Shown: in pieces, positions 1 to 10,438 of the stretch | Position numbering within the stretch: position 1 is the first letter of the stretch | Layout: each line of letters begins with the position of its first letter | NCBI RefSeq assembly: GCF_018343695.1 | Contig: NZ_JAGYPJ010000001.1 | Coordinates: 124,001 to 188,000, forward strand | Length of the DNA stretch: 64,000 bases | DNA from: Lederbergia citrisecunda | GTDB lineage: Bacteria; Bacillota; Bacilli; Bacillales; Bacillaceae_C | Reading direction: 5' to 3' | Translations under genes and position numbers: made by a program | Notes under the pieces: model-generated | What the model was told of the DNA's origin: nothing | What the model saw: the letters and a program-made list of their open reading frames with translations, nothing else | Databases searched by the model: none

Positions 1-735
1 TCTGCGAATTGGCAGTATGTTGGTTTTGAAGTTTACTCTTTAAAGGAAGGGGAGGAATTAACGAAACCAACCGAAAAAAATGAAGTGTGCCTTGTGTTAT
101 TAAGCGGAAAAGCTGACGTACATACAGATAAAGAAACGTTCAGCGACATTGGTGAGAGAATGAGTGTTTTTGAAAAGATCCCTCCGTATTCTGTATATAT
201 ACCAAATGATGATTCTTATACGGTGAAAGCCTTGACCGATTTAGAGATGGCTGTCTGTCTAGCACCTGGAAAAGGAAATTATCCAGCTAGACTAATTATG
301 CCTGAAGATGTAGGACAAGAAGATCGTGGATCAGGAAAAATGAGTCGGAAAATCCATAATATTTTACCAGAACAAAAAGAGGCTGATAGTTTGCTAGTCG
401 TTGAGGTTTTTACACCAGATGGGAATACATCTAGTTATCCGCCACATAAACATGATGAGGATCGCTTGCCACATGAATCATACTTGGAAGAAACATACTA
501 CCACAAGATTAACCCGACTCAAGGGTTTGTTTTTCAACGTGTTTATAACGATGACCGAAGCTTGGATGAAACAATGAGTGTTGAACATCGAAATGTTGTG
601 TTGGTCCCAGAAGGATATCATCCGGTGTCAGCCGTTGCTGGTTATGAATCCTATTATTTAAATGTGATGGCTGGTCCGAAACGAACTTGGAAGTTTTATA
701 ATGATCCAGATCATGAGTGGCTATTTCAAAAATAA
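1..735 (+). CDS. iolB: 5-deoxy-glucuronate isomerase, 5' end cut by the window
   Basis: IolB isomerises 5-deoxy-D-glucuronate to 2-deoxy-5-keto-D-gluconate in cytoplasmic inositol catabolism. The reading frame is open from the first base, so the start lies before the window; 244 residues are visible and I estimate about 25-30 are missing from memory of the roughly 270-residue family. The visible N-terminus reads WQYVGFEVY, typical of the bicupin IolB/KduI fold, and the second cupin carries the metal-binding set PPHKHDED...E-TYYHKINP near visible residues 145-170. The GTG at 85 is internal and not the start. It is followed after 18 bp by iolC, so it is the first visible gene of an iol operon. 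Identification is firm from motifs plus context. Confidence 0.95.
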   Translation, partial: SANWQYVGFEVYSLKEGEELTKPTEKNEVCLVLLSGKADVHTDKETFSDIGERMSVFEKIPPYSVYIPNDDSYTVKALTDLEMAVCLAPGKGNYPARLIMPEDVGQEDRGSGKMSRKIHNILPEQKEADSLLVVEVFTPDGNTSSYPPHKHDEDRLPHESYLEETYYHKINPTQGFVFQRVYNDDRSLDETMSVEHRNVVLVPEGYHPVSAVAGYESYYLNVMAGPKRTWKFYNDPDHEWLFQK

Positions 736-753
736 AAGAAAGGATGATAAACA

Positions 754-1752
754 ATGTACAATTTGAATTTTAAACAAGAGCGTTCTCTTGATTTAGTTGG
801 AATTGGAAGACTTTGTATTGATCTAAATGCAGATCAATTTAACCGCCCAATGGAAGAAACGTCGTCTTTTTCAAAATATGTTGGAGGTTCTCCGGCGAAT
901 ATTACGATTGGCGCCTCAAGGTTAGGTTTGAAAACAGGGTTTATTGGTAAGGTAGCTAACGATCAAATGGGTCGGTTCATCGTTCAATATTTAAAAAATA
1001 ATGATATCGATACTTCCGTAGTTTCCGTTGATCAAACTGGGGCTGTGACGGGACTAGCTTTTACAGAAATTAAGAGTCCAGAAGATTGCAGTATTTTAAT
1101 GTATCGGGATAATGTTGCGGATCTAAAACTGGATACGACGAATGTTTCTGAAGACTATATTAAGCAATCAAAAGCTTTGCTCGTATCCGGTACTGCGCTC
1201 GCGGCAAGCCCTTCAAGAGAAGCGGTATTTTTGGCGCTAGATTATGCTCGTAAGCATGATGTTGTCGTCATAATGGATTTGGATTATCGTCCGTATACAT
1301 GGAAATCTCCGCAAGAAACAGCGGTGTATTACAATTTGGCTGCTGAAAAATGTGATGTCATCATTGGCACACGTGAAGAGTTCGATATGATGGAGCAATT
1401 TGAAATAGACTTCTATCAAGATGATCAAAAAACAGCACAAAAATGGTTTGATTATCATGCGGAAATCGTGGTCATCAAGCATGGTTCGGAAGGATCAATC
1501 GCTTATTCGAAAAACGGTGATTCCCATAAAGGCGGCACATTCAAAACGAAAGTATTAAAAACGTTCGGAGCAGGAGACGCATATGCGTCGGCATTTATTT
1601 TCGGTTTGATGAATGGTTGGGATATCCCGAAAGCAATGGAATTTGGAAGTGCTTCAGCAGCAATTGTCATTTCCAAACATAGCTGTTCAGATGCGATGCC
1701 AACGAAGAATGAAATTGATGAATTTATGTCTGAAGCTGTTGCGATTGATTAA
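754..1752 (+). CDS. iolC: 5-dehydro-2-deoxygluconokinase
   Basis: A 332-residue PfkB/ribokinase-family kinase that phosphorylates 2-deoxy-5-keto-D-gluconate. The N-terminal [11 protein letters not shown] and the YVGGSPANI segment are the substrate/lid region of the family, and the C-terminal [12 protein letters not shown] holds the catalytic aspartate and anion hole. The start ATG has an AAAGGATG ribosome-binding site in the 18-bp gap after iolB, and length matches the family. Position between iolB and iolA settles the substrate among PfkB kinases. The product would normally go to the IolJ aldolase, for which no gene is visible in the window. Confidence 0.95.
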   Translation: MYNLNFKQERSLDLVGIGRLCIDLNADQFNRPMEETSSFSKYVGGSPANITIGASRLGLKTGFIGKVANDQMGRFIVQYLKNNDIDTSVVSVDQTGAVTGLAFTEIKSPEDCSILMYRDNVADLKLDTTNVSEDYIKQSKALLVSGTALAASPSREAVFLALDYARKHDVVVIMDLDYRPYTWKSPQETAVYYNLAAEKCDVIIGTREEFDMMEQFEIDFYQDDQKTAQKWFDYHAEIVVIKHGSEGSIAYSKNGDSHKGGTFKTKVLKTFGAGDAYASAFIFGLMNGWDIPKAMEFGSASAAIVISKHSCSDAMPTKNEIDEFMSEAVAID

Positions 1753-1772
1753 TAAACTTGGAGGTTTTAAAC

Positions 1773-3230
1773 ATGACTCAAACGAAAGTGCAGATTTTAC
1801 AAAACTATATAGATGGGGAATGGGTAGGCGCCAATACGACGAAAACGGAAATTGTCTATAACCCGGCAACAGGGGAAGAGCTTGCTCATGTTCCTATTTC
1901 TACGAAGGAAGATGTAGACGCTGCGGTACAAGCGGCGGCAGAAGCGTTCGAGACTTGGAAAGAAGTTGCGGTACCAAGGAGAGCACGTATTCTTTTTAAA
2001 TATCAGCAACTCCTAGTAGAGCATTGGGATGAGCTAGCAACACTTATTACGAAAGAAAATGGGAAAAATTTTACCGAAGCTCACGGGGAAGTGTTGCGTG
2101 GTATTGAATGTGTGGAATTTGCAGCTGGTGCACCAACTTTGATGATGGGAAAACAATTACCATCCATTGCTACTGACCTTGAATCCGGAGTTTACCGATA
2201 TCCTATTGGTGTGGTCGGAGGAATTACACCTTTTAACTTTCCGATGATGGTGCCGTGCTGGATGTTTCCAATGGCCATCGTAACAGGGAATACCTTTGTT
2301 CTTAAGCCTTCAGAAAGAACACCATTACTTGCAAATCGACTAGCACAATTATTCGAAGAAGCAGGATTGCCAAAAGGAGTGCTCAATATCGTTCATGGCG
2401 CTCATGATGTCGTCAATGGTTTATTAGATCATAAAGATGTAAAAGCAATATCGTTTGTAGGCTCTCAACCTGTAGCTGAATATGTTTACAAACGTGGAAC
2501 ACAAAATTTAAAACGAGTTCAAGCGCTTGCTGGAGCAAAAAATCATTCCATTGTGTTAAAAGATGCAAACTTGGAAAATGCAGCAACGCAAATTATGAAT
2601 GCAGCATTTGGGTCTGCTGGTGAACGTTGCATGGCGGCTTCCGTAGTGGCTGTTGAAGAGACAATCGCTGATGAGTTTATTGAAACTCTCTTACAGAAAA
2701 CGAATGAAATTAAAATGGGTAATGGATTGGATGAAGGTGTTTTCTTAGGTCCAGTCATTCGTGAACAGCATAAAGAAAGAACTTTGCAATATATTGAAAA
2801 AGGCGTAGAAGAAGGTGCACGCATTGTTCGTGACGGTCGCAAAGACGTAGTGAACGGAGAAGGCTATTTCGTAGGTCCGACTATTTTTGACACTGTGACA
2901 AGCGAAATGAAAATTTGGCAAGATGAAATTTTTGCTCCTGTATTGTCAATCGCCAGGGTAAAAAATCTTGAAGAAGCTATTGAACTTTCTAATCAATCAC
3001 GTTTTGCCAATGGCGCCTGTATTTTTACAAAAGACGGTGGAAATGTTCGCAAGTTCCGTGAAACGATCGATGCAGGCATGCTTGGAGTAAATATCGGAGT
3101 ACCTGCCCCAATGGCATTCTTCCCGTTCTCGGGATATAAAGATTCCTTCTATGGAGATTTACATGCGAACGGAACAGACGGTGTGGAATTTTATACGAGA
3201 AAGAAAGTTGTCACTGCGAGGTGGGTGTAA
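1773..3230 (+). CDS. iolA: methylmalonate-semialdehyde dehydrogenase (CoA-acylating)
   Basis: An aldehyde dehydrogenase of 485 residues that converts malonate semialdehyde (and methylmalonate semialdehyde) with CoA and NAD to acetyl-CoA or propionyl-CoA. The catalytic cysteine is in [10 protein letters not shown] (about C286), the Rossmann segment has [11 protein letters not shown], and the usual general-base glutamate region reads ALAGAKNH with no Glu, which is characteristic of the MMSDH subfamily rather than hydrolytic ALDHs. I use the ATG at 1773, preceded by TTGGAGG; an in-frame TTG at 1758 lies inside that Shine-Dalgarno region and is rejected. It lies 20 bp after iolC. Downstream, a 104-bp tandem repeat separates it from iolD. 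Confidence 0.95.
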   Translation: MTQTKVQILQNYIDGEWVGANTTKTEIVYNPATGEELAHVPISTKEDVDAAVQAAAEAFETWKEVAVPRRARILFKYQQLLVEHWDELATLITKENGKNFTEAHGEVLRGIECVEFAAGAPTLMMGKQLPSIATDLESGVYRYPIGVVGGITPFNFPMMVPCWMFPMAIVTGNTFVLKPSERTPLLANRLAQLFEEAGLPKGVLNIVHGAHDVVNGLLDHKDVKAISFVGSQPVAEYVYKRGTQNLKRVQALAGAKNHSIVLKDANLENAATQIMNAAFGSAGERCMAASVVAVEETIADEFIETLLQKTNEIKMGNGLDEGVFLGPVIREQHKERTLQYIEKGVEEGARIVRDGRKDVVNGEGYFVGPTIFDTVTSEMKIWQDEIFAPVLSIARVKNLEEAIELSNQSRFANGACIFTKDGGNVRKFRETIDAGMLGVNIGVPAPMAFFPFSGYKDSFYGDLHANGTDGVEFYTRKKVVTARWV

Positions 3231-3316
3231 GAATGTAAGTACGAAAGCTTGTATTCCGAATCTACGAGGAATCACAGTGAGATTAAGAGAGAAGTAGTAT
3301 TTGAAAATCTTTGAGT

Positions 3317-3628
3317 TATTGAGGCCATAGGTGTAACTGAATTCATTGGCCAAGGCCCTCAATAAGTTTTTAGAGGTCTTGGGCCGCTCTGATTTTACAG
3401 ATGAAAGTCCTCAATCCGGCTATTGAGGCCTTTATCGTAATTAAAATCATCGGCCAAAGCCCTCAATAAGGTTATAGAGGTCTTGGGTCCCTCTGATTTT
3501 ACAGATGAAGGTCTTCAATCCGACTATTGAGGTCTTAATCGTAATTGAATTCGTTGGCCAAAGCCCTCAATAAGGTTATAGAGGTCTTAAGCCATTCTGA
3601 TTTTGCAGATAAACGACCCCAATCCAGT
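3317..3628. repeat. three tandem 104-bp repeats (2 x 52 bp) inside the iol cluster
   Basis: Three consecutive copies start at 3317, 3421 and 3525, each 104 bp and each opening with TATTGAGG. Every copy splits into two related halves of about 52 bp: from TATTGAGG or TATAGAGG to CTCAAT or TTCAAT is 47 bp in both halves of the second copy. TATTGAGG and CCTCAATA are reverse complements, so the array can form many alternative hairpins. A partial fourth half follows (TTTTTAGAGG, 3627-3637). The period is not a multiple of three and no ORF spans it. It fills most of the 520-bp space between iolA and iolD. Confidence 0.9.
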
Positions 3629-3751
3629 TTTTAGAGGAAAAAGTGTCGCATTTTCTAGGGAGTTAAGAGTGTCAGTATAGTTACTAAGAAAATTAAGTGA
3701 ATTTTTTTTGGAGCCTTATTAATAAAAAAACAAAAGACTGAGGTGAGTTTT

Positions 3752-5677
3752 TTGAAACTGACAACTGCTCAAGCGTTGATTAAGTTTTTGAATCAGCAGT
3801 ATATGGAAAGAGATGGCAAGGAGCAAAAACTTTTTAAAGGTATTTTTACGATTTTTGGCCATGGAAATGTTCTCGGGATGGGTCAGGCATTGGAAGAAGA
3901 TAGTGGCGATCTTGAAGTATATCAGGGACGAAATGAACAAGGAATGGCCCATGTGGCGACGGCCTTTGCAAAACAAAAGCACCACGGGCAGTTAATCGCT
4001 TGTACGACATCGGTCGGCCCTGGTTCGGCAAATATGGTTACAGCGGCTGCCACGGCAACGGCTAATAATATTCCATTGCTTCTGCTTACAGGAGATACGT
4101 TTGCGACCCGGCAACCAGATCCGGTTCTCCAACAAATCGAACAATCTTATAATCTAGGAATCTCCACGAATGATGCATTCAAGGCTGTGAGTAAATATTG
4201 GGATCGAATTAATCGTCCTGAGCAATTAATGTCTGCCATGATCAATGCGATACGTGTGCTGACGAATCAGGGAGATGCTGGTGCTGTCACGATTGCTCTT
4301 CCTCAAGATGTTCAAGGTGAAGCATTTGATTTTCCAGAGTCATTTTTTAAAAAGCGTGTTTATACGATTAATAGAATAAAGCCAACGGATCGTGCTCTGC
4401 ATGAAGCAATTGAATTAATTAAAGGTAAGAAAAAGCCACTCATTGTCTGCGGTGGCGGTGTCCGTTATTCAGAAGCGGCAAGCACTCTGCGTGAATTTGC
4501 TGAAACCTTCCATATTCCTTTTGCCGAAACTCAGGCAGGGAAAAGTGCTATTGAAAGCACGCATCCACTTAATTTAGGCGGAATCGGTGTAACAGGAAAT
4601 GCAACAGCAAATACGATCGCAAAATCCGCGGATTTAGTCATCGGAATGGGTACAAGATTTACTGATTTTACGACTGCATCGAAACATCTTTTTCAATCAG
4701 ATGATGTTGATTTTATTACGATCAATATATCTGAATTCCATGCAGGAAAATTAGATGCCACTCAAGTTGTGGCTGATGCGAAAACTGCATTGGAAACATT
4801 TACAGAGAAGTTGAATGAAATTCAATATAGAAGCTCCTATGAAAATGAAATAACAGTTGCGAAAGAAGCTTGGCAAGCTGAGTTAAAAAGACTATACGAA
4901 ACCAATTTTAAATCAGAAGATTTCAAACCAGAAGTGGCGGGACATTTGGACGACACACTTACTGAATATGAAGAAGTTTTCGGTTCATCCCTCACACAAA
5001 CAGCGGTGATCGGTGCCATCAATGAAACAATCGATGGTGATGCCATCGTTGTCGGTTCTTCCGGTAGTTTACCAGGAGACTTACAAAGAATGTGGGTTAG
5101 TAAAGCGCCAAATACGTACCATATGGAATACGGCTATTCATGTATGGGTTACGAAATTTCCGGTGCGCTTGGAGCAAAAATGGCTGCTCCTGACCAAGAA
5201 GTGTATGCATTTGTTGGGGATGGCAGCTATTTAATGCTTCATTCCGAGTTGATTACGAGTATACAAGAAAATAAGAAAATCAATGTGCTTCTATTTGATA
5301 ATGCGGGCTTCGGCTGTATCAATAATCTGCAAATGGGAAATGGAATGGGCAGCTTCGGTACAGAATTCCGCATGCGTGATCAAGAAACGAACCAATTGAC
5401 CGGACCGATTATGCATATTGATTATGCGCAAAGTGCTGCGGGATACGGCGTGAAAACTTATACAGCCAGAACTCTTGAACAATTGCGTGATGCACTGGAA
5501 GATGCAAAAAAACAAACCGTTTCCACTTTAATTGATATTAAGGTTCTACCTAAAACAATGACAGATGGATACGGAGCATGGTGGCATGTTGGGGTTGCAG
5601 AAGTATCCAAAAAAGAATCGATTCAAGCAGCTTTTGAAGAAAAAGAAAAACAACTGAAAAAAGCGAGACAATATTAA
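3752..5677 (+). CDS. iolD: 3D-(3,5/4)-trihydroxycyclohexane-1,2-dione hydrolase
   Basis: IolD is a thiamine-diphosphate enzyme that opens the ring of trihydroxycyclohexane-dione to give 5-deoxy-glucuronate. The 641-residue protein has the N-terminal PYR domain ([18 protein letters not shown], with the [11 protein letters not shown] segment), a central nucleotide-type domain, and the C-terminal PP domain with [12 protein letters not shown]...[11 protein letters not shown], the GDG-N magnesium/ThDP motif. I prefer the TTG at 3752, which is five bases after AGGTGA; the in-frame GTG at 3743 overlaps that ribosome-binding site. It starts a second block of iol genes after the tandem repeat, so a local promoter is possible, though I could not define one. 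Confidence 0.95.
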   Translation: MKLTTAQALIKFLNQQYMERDGKEQKLFKGIFTIFGHGNVLGMGQALEEDSGDLEVYQGRNEQGMAHVATAFAKQKHHGQLIACTTSVGPGSANMVTAAATATANNIPLLLLTGDTFATRQPDPVLQQIEQSYNLGISTNDAFKAVSKYWDRINRPEQLMSAMINAIRVLTNQGDAGAVTIALPQDVQGEAFDFPESFFKKRVYTINRIKPTDRALHEAIELIKGKKKPLIVCGGGVRYSEAASTLREFAETFHIPFAETQAGKSAIESTHPLNLGGIGVTGNATANTIAKSADLVIGMGTRFTDFTTASKHLFQSDDVDFITINISEFHAGKLDATQVVADAKTALETFTEKLNEIQYRSSYENEITVAKEAWQAELKRLYETNFKSEDFKPEVAGHLDDTLTEYEEVFGSSLTQTAVIGAINETIDGDAIVVGSSGSLPGDLQRMWVSKAPNTYHMEYGYSCMGYEISGALGAKMAAPDQEVYAFVGDGSYLMLHSELITSIQENKKINVLLFDNAGFGCINNLQMGNGMGSFGTEFRMRDQETNQLTGPIMHIDYAQSAAGYGVKTYTARTLEQLRDALEDAKKQTVSTLIDIKVLPKTMTDGYGAWWHVGVAEVSKKESIQAAFEEKEKQLKKARQY

Positions 5678-5692
5678 TAGGGGGGAAAAGTT

Positions 5693-6589
5693 ATGTTTGA
5701 TGTCACCGCGGTTAAGCTTGGGATTGCACCTATCGGTTGGACGAACGATGATCTGCCCGAACTAGGTGGGGAAAATACATTTGAACAATGCATCAGTGAA
5801 ATGTCTCTCGCTGGGTTTTCTGGTACCGAAGTCGGCAACAAATATCCTCGAGATATTCCAACACTAAAAAAGGCATTACATTTAAGAAATTTAGAAATTG
5901 CGAGCGCATGGTTTAGTGCATTTTTAACGACAAAGCCTTTTGAGGAAACAGAAAAAGCGTATATTGCCCATCGTGATTTTTTATATAAGATGGGTGCAAA
6001 AGTAATCGTTGTTTCGGAACAAGGGCGAAGTATTCAAGGAAACATAAGCACTCCTTTATTTGCGGAAAAACCTATTTTTACAGATGGGGAATGGGCGAAG
6101 CTTGCGGACGGATTAAACCGATTAGGTGAACTCGCAAAAGAGAAAGATATGAAACTCGTTTACCATCATCATATGGGGACTGGCGTGCAAACAACGGAAG
6201 AAATTGATTGCCTAATGGAGATGACAGATCCGAATCTCGTTTATCTATTATATGATACTGGCCATCTTTATTTTTCCGGAGAGGATCCACTCGAGGTTTT
6301 AGAAAAACATTTCCCAAGAATTAAACATGTTCATTTAAAAGATGTTCGTTCTGAGATTGCTAGAGAAGTCATACAAGATCGTCTTAGCTTTTTAACAGGG
6401 GTGAAAAAAGGAGTATTCACCGTACCTGGTGATGGAGCAATCAACTTTGAACCAGTCTTTCAAGTACTGGAAAAGTCAGGATATAAAGGCTGGATGATCG
6501 TCGAAGCTGAGCAAGACCCAGCGCAAGCAAATCCTTTCGAATATGCTTTAAAGGCACGCAATTTTATAAAAGAAGCAGCTGGGGTGTGA
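5693..6589 (+). CDS. iolE: inosose (2-keto-myo-inositol) dehydratase
   Basis: A 298-residue xylose-isomerase-like TIM-barrel protein that dehydrates 2-keto-myo-inositol to the 1,2-dione substrate of IolD. Family signatures include the N-terminal [12 protein letters not shown], the central [24 protein letters not shown] and KHVHLKDVR, which supply metal ligands, and the C-terminal MIVEAEQDP. The ATG follows AGGGGGGAA, 15 bp after iolD. Length and motifs are those of ordinary IolE; nothing unusual seen. Confidence 0.95.
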   Translation: MFDVTAVKLGIAPIGWTNDDLPELGGENTFEQCISEMSLAGFSGTEVGNKYPRDIPTLKKALHLRNLEIASAWFSAFLTTKPFEETEKAYIAHRDFLYKMGAKVIVVSEQGRSIQGNISTPLFAEKPIFTDGEWAKLADGLNRLGELAKEKDMKLVYHHHMGTGVQTTEEIDCLMEMTDPNLVYLLYDTGHLYFSGEDPLEVLEKHFPRIKHVHLKDVRSEIAREVIQDRLSFLTGVKKGVFTVPGDGAINFEPVFQVLEKSGYKGWMIVEAEQDPAQANPFEYALKARNFIKEAAGV

Positions 6590-6595
6590 TTGCGG

Positions 6596-7636
6596 ATGAA
6601 AAAAGTGAAAGTCGGAATCGTTGGCCTTGGACGGCTTGGACGGAAGCATGCTGAAAATCTAGCATTTAGAATCCCTCATTGTGAATTAACTGCAGTGTGC
6701 AGTGTTGTAGAAGAGGAAGTTCAGGAAGTGATGGATGAGTGGAATATTCCTTATGGTTATACAAAATATGAGGATATGCTTGCGAATCAAGATTTGGATG
6801 CCATCTTCATTGCTTCTCCTTCCAATTTTCATTGTGAACAAATTAAGCAAGCTCTTAGTCTAGGATTCCATGTTTTTAGTGAAAAACCGTTAGGATTATA
6901 TGTGGAAGAAGCACTTGATGTAGAGCGAGCGGTAAAAGCACATCCAAATCAAGTCTTTATGCTAGGGTTTATGCGGAGATACGACCGTTCATATATGGCT
7001 GCAAAGGAAAAAATTGAAGCGGGAGTGATCGGAGAACCATTCTTAATTCGTTGCTATGGTTTGGACCCGGCAAGTAAAATGGACAGCTTTTTAAAATTTG
7101 CGCGTGCGAATTATAGTGGAGGACTGTTCTTAGATATGTCCATCCATGATTTTGACTTAGCTCGTTGGTATCTTGGAGCAGAAGCAAAAGAAGTTTGGGC
7201 AATCGGAGGGAGTTATGCTCGTCCAGAATTCGATGAGATAGAGGATGCTGAAACTGGAGCAGCCATGGTTCGTTTCGAAAAAAACGCCATTGGGATTTTT
7301 GTTGCCGGTCGCAATTGTGCCCACGGATACCATATCGAAACAGAGATTATCGGAACAAAAGGGACGCTTCGAATCGGGACTGTACCTGAACGGAATCAAG
7401 TTGTCATTATGAAAGATGAGGGTGTTATCCAAGAATGTGTGGATGGATTTTTGGAACGCTTCGAACAGGCTTATTTAAGCGAAGCGGAGGAATTTATCAA
7501 TTGTATATTGGAGAACCGCAAGCCTGCAATTACAGTTGAAGATGGAGTACAGTCAACCATTCTAGGATATTCATGTAAAAAATCATATGAAACTGGTCAA
7601 TTAATCAAAGTGAATGCAGAAAATCTTGTTACATGA
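6596..7636 (+). CDS. iolG: inositol 2-dehydrogenase, Gfo/Idh/MocA family
   Basis: A 346-residue NAD-dependent dehydrogenase that would oxidise myo-inositol (or scyllo-/D-chiro-inositol) to inosose, the first step of the pathway. The Rossmann motif GIVGLGRLGRKHA is at the N-terminus, FSEKPLG (about residues 99-105) carries the catalytic lysine, and DMSIHDFDLARW gives the Asp-His pair. I choose the ATG at 6596; the TTG at 6590 has no proper spacing from the GGGGTGTGA ribosome-binding site. It is 6 bp from iolE, so translational coupling is likely. Substrate preference among inositol isomers cannot be read from sequence. Confidence 0.88.
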   Translation: MKKVKVGIVGLGRLGRKHAENLAFRIPHCELTAVCSVVEEEVQEVMDEWNIPYGYTKYEDMLANQDLDAIFIASPSNFHCEQIKQALSLGFHVFSEKPLGLYVEEALDVERAVKAHPNQVFMLGFMRRYDRSYMAAKEKIEAGVIGEPFLIRCYGLDPASKMDSFLKFARANYSGGLFLDMSIHDFDLARWYLGAEAKEVWAIGGSYARPEFDEIEDAETGAAMVRFEKNAIGIFVAGRNCAHGYHIETEIIGTKGTLRIGTVPERNQVVIMKDEGVIQECVDGFLERFEQAYLSEAEEFINCILENRKPAITVEDGVQSTILGYSCKKSYETGQLIKVNAENLVT

Positions 7637-7711
7637 ATAATGCCAATTCTTTTGACCTATTCATTTTGGTAATATGAAATAGGATGAATGAAGAAATGAG
7701 GCATTTAAGAA

Positions 7712-8713
7712 ATGAAACCAACTATATATGACGTGGCGAAAGCAGCTGGCGTATCTATTGCCACAGTGTCGAAAGTGATTAATAATACTGGAAAAATGCG
7801 TGATACAACGAGGGAAAAAGTAAAAGACACAATGAAAAAGCTTAATTATCAACCGAGTTTGATGGCTTCGGCATTGACTGGAAAGGGGACAGAAACACTA
7901 GGTCTTTTAGTCCCCGATATTTCCAATCCTTTTTTCTCGCAAATAGCGAAGACGATTGAGGATCGTGCGCATGAAAATGGAATGAGTGTCATCATTTGCA
8001 GCACAGACGAAAACACAGATAAAGAAAAGAAATACGTTGAGTTACTGCAAAGAAAACATGTAGATGGAATGATTGTCGCTTCAAGCTACCATAATATAGA
8101 GATTTTAAAAGAGGTAGTAAACAGAAATACACCACTTGTCATGCTAACCCAAGATGATGCGGGTCTTGGAGTAACATCTATTTCTGTTGACGATTTTAAG
8201 GGAGGATATGAAGCGACATCGCATCTAATTTCCGAGGGACATCGAGATATTGCAATTATTGCTGAGTACGCTAAAAGCAGTAAGCAGAGAATCTACGGAT
8301 ATTTAGAAGCTCACGAGGAGCAAGGTTTAGAAACCAGCGAAGATCATATTTTTAGGACAATAGCTTCAATCGAAAATGGGAGAGAAAGCTTAAGGAAAAT
8401 CGTTCAAAAAGGAAAAGTTCCGACAGGTATTTTTGCATGTAATGATCTTATTGCAGTAGGAGTCATTCAAGAAGCAAAAGAAATGGGATTAAAAATTCCA
8501 GAGGATTTGTCTATAGTAGGTTTCGACAATACCATTTTAGCTACCACAACTGTCCCAGGTTTAACGACAATCGCGCAGCCCATAACAGAAATGGGAAATA
8601 GGGTTGTAGATGTTATCATTAGCGAGATCAAAAATAAGAATCAAACGAAGGAACGAATATTATTTAAACCGCAACTCATTATTCGAGGAACAACAGCAGT
8701 GGTAAAAATATGA
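7712..8713 (+). CDS. LacI-family transcriptional regulator, likely local iol regulator
   Basis: A 333-residue LacI/GalR protein with an N-terminal helix-turn-helix and hinge (TIYDVAKAAGVSIATVSKVIN, residues 4-24) and a periplasmic-binding-protein-like effector domain (DISNPFFSQIAKTIED, FACNDLIAVGVIQEA, SIVGFDNT). It lies 75 bp downstream of iolG on the same strand and 10 bp before a phosphoesterase gene. In Bacillus subtilis the iol operon is controlled by the DeoR-type IolR, so a LacI protein here is an alternative arrangement; control of iol is inferred from position only. The gap before it holds an inverted repeat CCTATT (7656-7661) / AATAGG (7678-7683) of unknown role. Confidence 0.85.
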   Translation: MKPTIYDVAKAAGVSIATVSKVINNTGKMRDTTREKVKDTMKKLNYQPSLMASALTGKGTETLGLLVPDISNPFFSQIAKTIEDRAHENGMSVIICSTDENTDKEKKYVELLQRKHVDGMIVASSYHNIEILKEVVNRNTPLVMLTQDDAGLGVTSISVDDFKGGYEATSHLISEGHRDIAIIAEYAKSSKQRIYGYLEAHEEQGLETSEDHIFRTIASIENGRESLRKIVQKGKVPTGIFACNDLIAVGVIQEAKEMGLKIPEDLSIVGFDNTILATTTVPGLTTIAQPITEMGNRVVDVIISEIKNKNQTKERILFKPQLIIRGTTAVVKI

Positions 8714-8723
8714 GGTGAGAATG

Positions 8724-9486
8724 ATGCGCATAGCATTACTAGGGGATTTGCATTATCCTGATGTTGGCTCAAACAATGAAGAATTATCAGTTGCTGTTGA
8801 CCATTTTTTTGGACAATATTTACGTGAATTTTTTAGTGTTGAAGCTGATTTTCACGTTTCAATTGGGGATTTGACACATCTTGGTTTAGAAAGTGAATTC
8901 GTAAACGTCTATAACTATATTAAACAATACAACATCAATTTTCGTGCTGTGCTTGGGAATCATGATGTACTATCACTACCTAAAGAAAAAATCAGCTCAC
9001 TCATCCAACAATCTACATATGATTTGATTGAAACTCAAGGATCCTTATTATTATTTTTAGATACGACGAAAGAATTTGAACTTCATGGCTGGGGATTAGA
9101 TCAAAAGCAATGGCAGTGGCTTGAGAAGCAAATTGATCGTTCGAAGGAGAAGCCATTATTCATATGCCCATCATCCTGTTCCAGAAACAACCGCTTTTTC
9201 TATAGCTGGTGCAGATTTAGTATCGTTCCAAGACATTCGCCCATTGTTGAAAAAAAGAAATGGACTAGTATTATATTTCAATGGACATACCCATGTGCCA
9301 TCTTACATTCATAGGAAAAATCACCATTTTATCCAAGCAGGAGCCCCGATTTGCGATCCTGAAGTTCTATTAATCGAATTGAACGGAAATGAAGTGCAAA
9401 TTAGAAAAATAGGTGTAGGAAATAAAGAACTTGAGAATAGTAGAAAAATACTTTACGAGACATTGCCAGACTTTCATCGTCCGTAG
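8724..9486 (+). pseudogene. calcineurin-like metallophosphoesterase split by one frameshift
   Basis: All metal-binding blocks of a metallophosphoesterase are present but lie in two frames. The first frame (8724 to about 9162) gives ALLGDLHYPD, SIGDLTHLG and VLGNHDVL. The second frame (from about 9163 to 9486) gives YAHHPVPETT and YFNGHTHVPS. The join is at ...CCATTATTC-A-TATGCCCATCAT..., where one extra base, or two missing bases, breaks the protein after KPLF. Without the change the product would be about 253 residues. The ATG at 8724 follows GAGGTGAG, 10 bp after the LacI gene. Either a recent inactivation or a sequencing error; the intact flanks argue that it is young. Substrate unknown. 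Confidence 0.82.
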
Positions 9487-9539
9487 TTAGGATACATTAG
9501 GCAGTCTCCCATATAATAATCTTACAATGAAAAATTACC

Positions 9540-9569
9540 GAGCCACTCGAAGGATGGAGTGGCTTTTAA
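9540..9569 (+). terminator. intrinsic terminator closing the iol/lacI unit
   Basis: Perfect stem GCCACTC (9542-9548) and GAGTGGC (9557-9563) with an 8-base loop, followed by TTTT. It lies about 55 bp after the phosphoesterase gene. Confidence 0.85.
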
Positions 9570-9675
9570 ATATTAAAAGGTAAAGTTAATATACTTTTTT
9601 GGAATTTAAAGGTAATTCTCTTATGGAATTCGTATTAATATATAGGAAACGAAAAGTAAATGGGGGGTGCTTTGT

Positions 9676-10335
9676 ATGATAAGAAGTAAAACAATGCTTT
9701 TATTAGCTCTCGTTCTATTCATTGCATCGATTGTATTAAATTTCCCTTTTCCACACAGCGATCCTTATGGTGAGACTATTGCTTCGGAGTTGAACATACC
9801 TACTAAATCAGCAAATGGATGGTATTATGTAGGATTTGCTTCTCTATTGTTATTTATTTCCAGTTTGTTTTTCCTTTCTAATTCGTTAAATAAATATCAT
9901 GGGCGTATTATCTTACTAGCAATCGTTGTCGTTATGTTTGCTCCACCAATGATTGCTAGTACATTTCAAAAAGCATTTGCTACAGGCATTTATGCAGTTT
10001 CCTATGAAAGTAATTTGAGTAATTGTCATTTTGAAATGCTTGATGAAACAACATTGCGCGGTGAATGTGTACTTCCTTTTGAAAATTATAGTAAAAATGA
10101 AGTCCAGTTCTCTGTTGAATTTTATGAAAAATATTTTATTGAAGATGATGTATTAATGGTAACTCTCTTAAACAATCATGCTCCTTATGAGGTAATGTTA
10201 AAAGGGTACGAGCGGAGGAATGTGAAAATCGAGTCTAATATAGATGTTTCTAATTTAGAAAACTACGTTGAAAACGGTGATACTAGTGGTATGAATATTA
10301 TTATTAAGTCTGGAGAAAAAATGAGGAAATTGTAG
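9676..10335 (+). CDS. hypothetical membrane protein
   Basis: A 219-residue protein I do not recognise. It has an N-terminal transmembrane segment (roughly residues 8-25, LLLALVLFIASIVLNFPF), a second near 55-72 (VGFASLLLFISSLFFL) and a third near 85-105 (IILLAIVVVMFAPPMIAS), followed by a soluble domain of about 110 residues that should lie on one face of the membrane. The ATG follows GGGGGG by eight bases; an in-frame GTG nine bases earlier overlaps that ribosome-binding site. It is monocistronic between the iol terminator and a decayed gene. Confidence 0.7.
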   Translation: MIRSKTMLLLALVLFIASIVLNFPFPHSDPYGETIASELNIPTKSANGWYYVGFASLLLFISSLFFLSNSLNKYHGRIILLAIVVVMFAPPMIASTFQKAFATGIYAVSYESNLSNCHFEMLDETTLRGECVLPFENYSKNEVQFSVEFYEKYFIEDDVLMVTLLNNHAPYEVMLKGYERRNVKIESNIDVSNLENYVENGDTSGMNIIIKSGEKMRKL

Positions 10336-10438
10336 GATTTATGAAATTTTGCACATGAGTAGCACTGTAAGCCTCTCAACCCAGAGTTTAGTGTCTTAAT
10401 AGATAAAAATCCTGCTAAAATGATAAGGTGATGATACT

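Noticed and set aside
3317-3628. CRISPR array
   Set aside because: Direct adjacent copies of 104 bp with no unique spacers, and no cas genes nearby.
8724-9486. Programmed frameshift in the phosphoesterase
   Set aside because: No slippery heptamer or downstream structure at the junction; mutation or sequence error is simpler.
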